The notes under the pieces are model-generated. The model was not told where the DNA came from. It did not search any database and was given only the letters and a program-made list of their open reading frames with translations. This document shows positions 6,018 to 6,256 of a stretch of 6,256 bases of DNA, piece after piece. Positions within the stretch are counted from its first letter, which is position 1; the number at the start of each line of letters is the position of its first letter. Origin of the DNA: Peptococcaceae bacterium BRH_c23 (GTDB taxonomy: Bacteria > Bacillota_B > Desulfitobacteriia > Desulfitobacteriales > Desulfitobacteriaceae); NCBI GenBank assembly GCA_000961805.1, contig LADV01000152.1:1-6256 (forward strand), given 5' to 3'. The translations under genes were made by a program, and so were the position numbers.

Positions 6018-6256
6018 ATGCCTCCAAACCCGCATTATTACTAGACTGATTTCGAGGAGATGGTACTTTTTCGGAGGTTTCTCAGGCACCAGGCACCACT
6101 CCTGCAGACCGGCCTCTATCCGAACAACGACAGCGTCCGCTGCGATTTCCCAGCCTGAAGTTTCCGAAGCTTCGGGGATGTGCTCATGTTCTCTGTCCAT
6201 CATATATAAATGAAACCCCAGCCTGGGCCCGGCCCAGTAATAAGCCTGGATAAAAT
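6009..6256 (-). CDS. Partial protein of unknown function, 5' end outside window
   Basis: The reading frame is open from the right edge to a TAG at 6009-6011, giving the last 81 complete codons. An ATG exists at 6203, but it has no usable ribosome binding site. The same frame continues without a stop to the edge (encoding FIQAYYWAGPRLGFHLY before that Met), so the gene most likely starts outside the window. I do not recognise the product: it has FIQAYYWAGPRLGF, an acidic central part (DREHEHIPEASE, WEIAADAVVVRIEAGLQEW), then VPEKPPKK and a basic tail VWRHKN. No membrane segment or signal is seen. The DNA is clearly richer in G and C, with many G/C-ending codons, than comX-comA, which may mean a different origin. 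The other two minus-strand frames also stay open at the edge for 18 and 23 codons, and GC-rich DNA has few stops, so the coding call is moderate. Confidence 0.45.
   Translation of the reverse strand, partial: FIQAYYWAGPRLGFHLYMMDREHEHIPEASETSGWEIAADAVVVRIEAGLQEWCLVPEKPPKKYHLLEISLVIMRVWRHKN
6217..6237. repeat. Overlapping GC-rich inverted repeats
   Basis: CCCAG-C-CTGGG (6217-6227) and CTGGGCC-C-GGCCCAG (6223-6237) share their middle arm, so the middle segment can pair with either side. GCCTGG recurs at 6221 and 6244. It falls within the partial coding frame at the edge and may simply reflect high GC content. It lies too near the edge for its context to be judged. Confidence 0.3.

Noticed and set aside
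6084..6097. Tandem AGGCACC repeat as a mobile-element or CRISPR-like signal
   Set aside because: There are only two 7-base copies, inside a likely coding frame, with no spacer structure or flanking duplications.
6164..6175. CCGAAGCTTCGG palindrome as an operator
   Set aside because: It lies within the partial coding frame in GC-rich DNA, far from any promoter I can support. A 12-bp palindrome is expected by chance at about this rate.

Overview
The window comes from a low-GC, Gram-positive-type bacterium. The DNA is AT-rich, genes carry purine-rich ribosome binding sites (AAGGAG, AGGAAGG, GAAAGGG), and starts include TTG and possibly GTG. The centrepiece is a complete ComQXPA-type quorum-sensing locus, a system known from Bacillus and scattered other Firmicutes. 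ComQ and ComX diverge enough from what I remember of Bacillus subtilis that a non-Bacillus Firmicute (Paenibacillaceae or a spore-forming Clostridia lineage) is plausible. That placement is inference.

Every gene I support lies on the minus strand, so read from high to low coordinates. At the right edge (6256 to 6009) is the C-terminal end of an unidentified, GC-richer gene cut by the window. Then come about 310 bp of AT-rich leader with promoter-like elements and a near-perfect dyad. Next is the operon comX (5695-5498), comQ (5494-4526), comP (4545-2188) and comA (2176-1478), with gaps of 3 bp, a 20 bp overlap and 11 bp. A strong intrinsic terminator (1400-1373) closes the operon. About 540 bp without a recognisable gene follow, holding hairpins and a GC-richer unassigned stretch. 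Last is a gene for a secreted protein of unknown function (832-83).

The genes should work together as follows, from family knowledge. ComX is a short precursor whose C-terminal tryptophan is isoprenylated and which is processed by ComQ. The exported pheromone is sensed by the membrane kinase ComP, and phosphate passes to the LuxR-type regulator ComA. All key residues needed for this are present: DDxxD in ComQ, the C-terminal Trp in ComX, H-box and N/G boxes in ComP, and the phospho-acceptor Asp and HTH in ComA.

The most notable feature is gene order. comX precedes comQ here, whereas the classical Bacillus order is comQ-comX-comP-comA. The predicted pheromone end (GLWA) also has Trp as the second-last residue. 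Together they suggest a divergent, probably intact pheromone type of its own.
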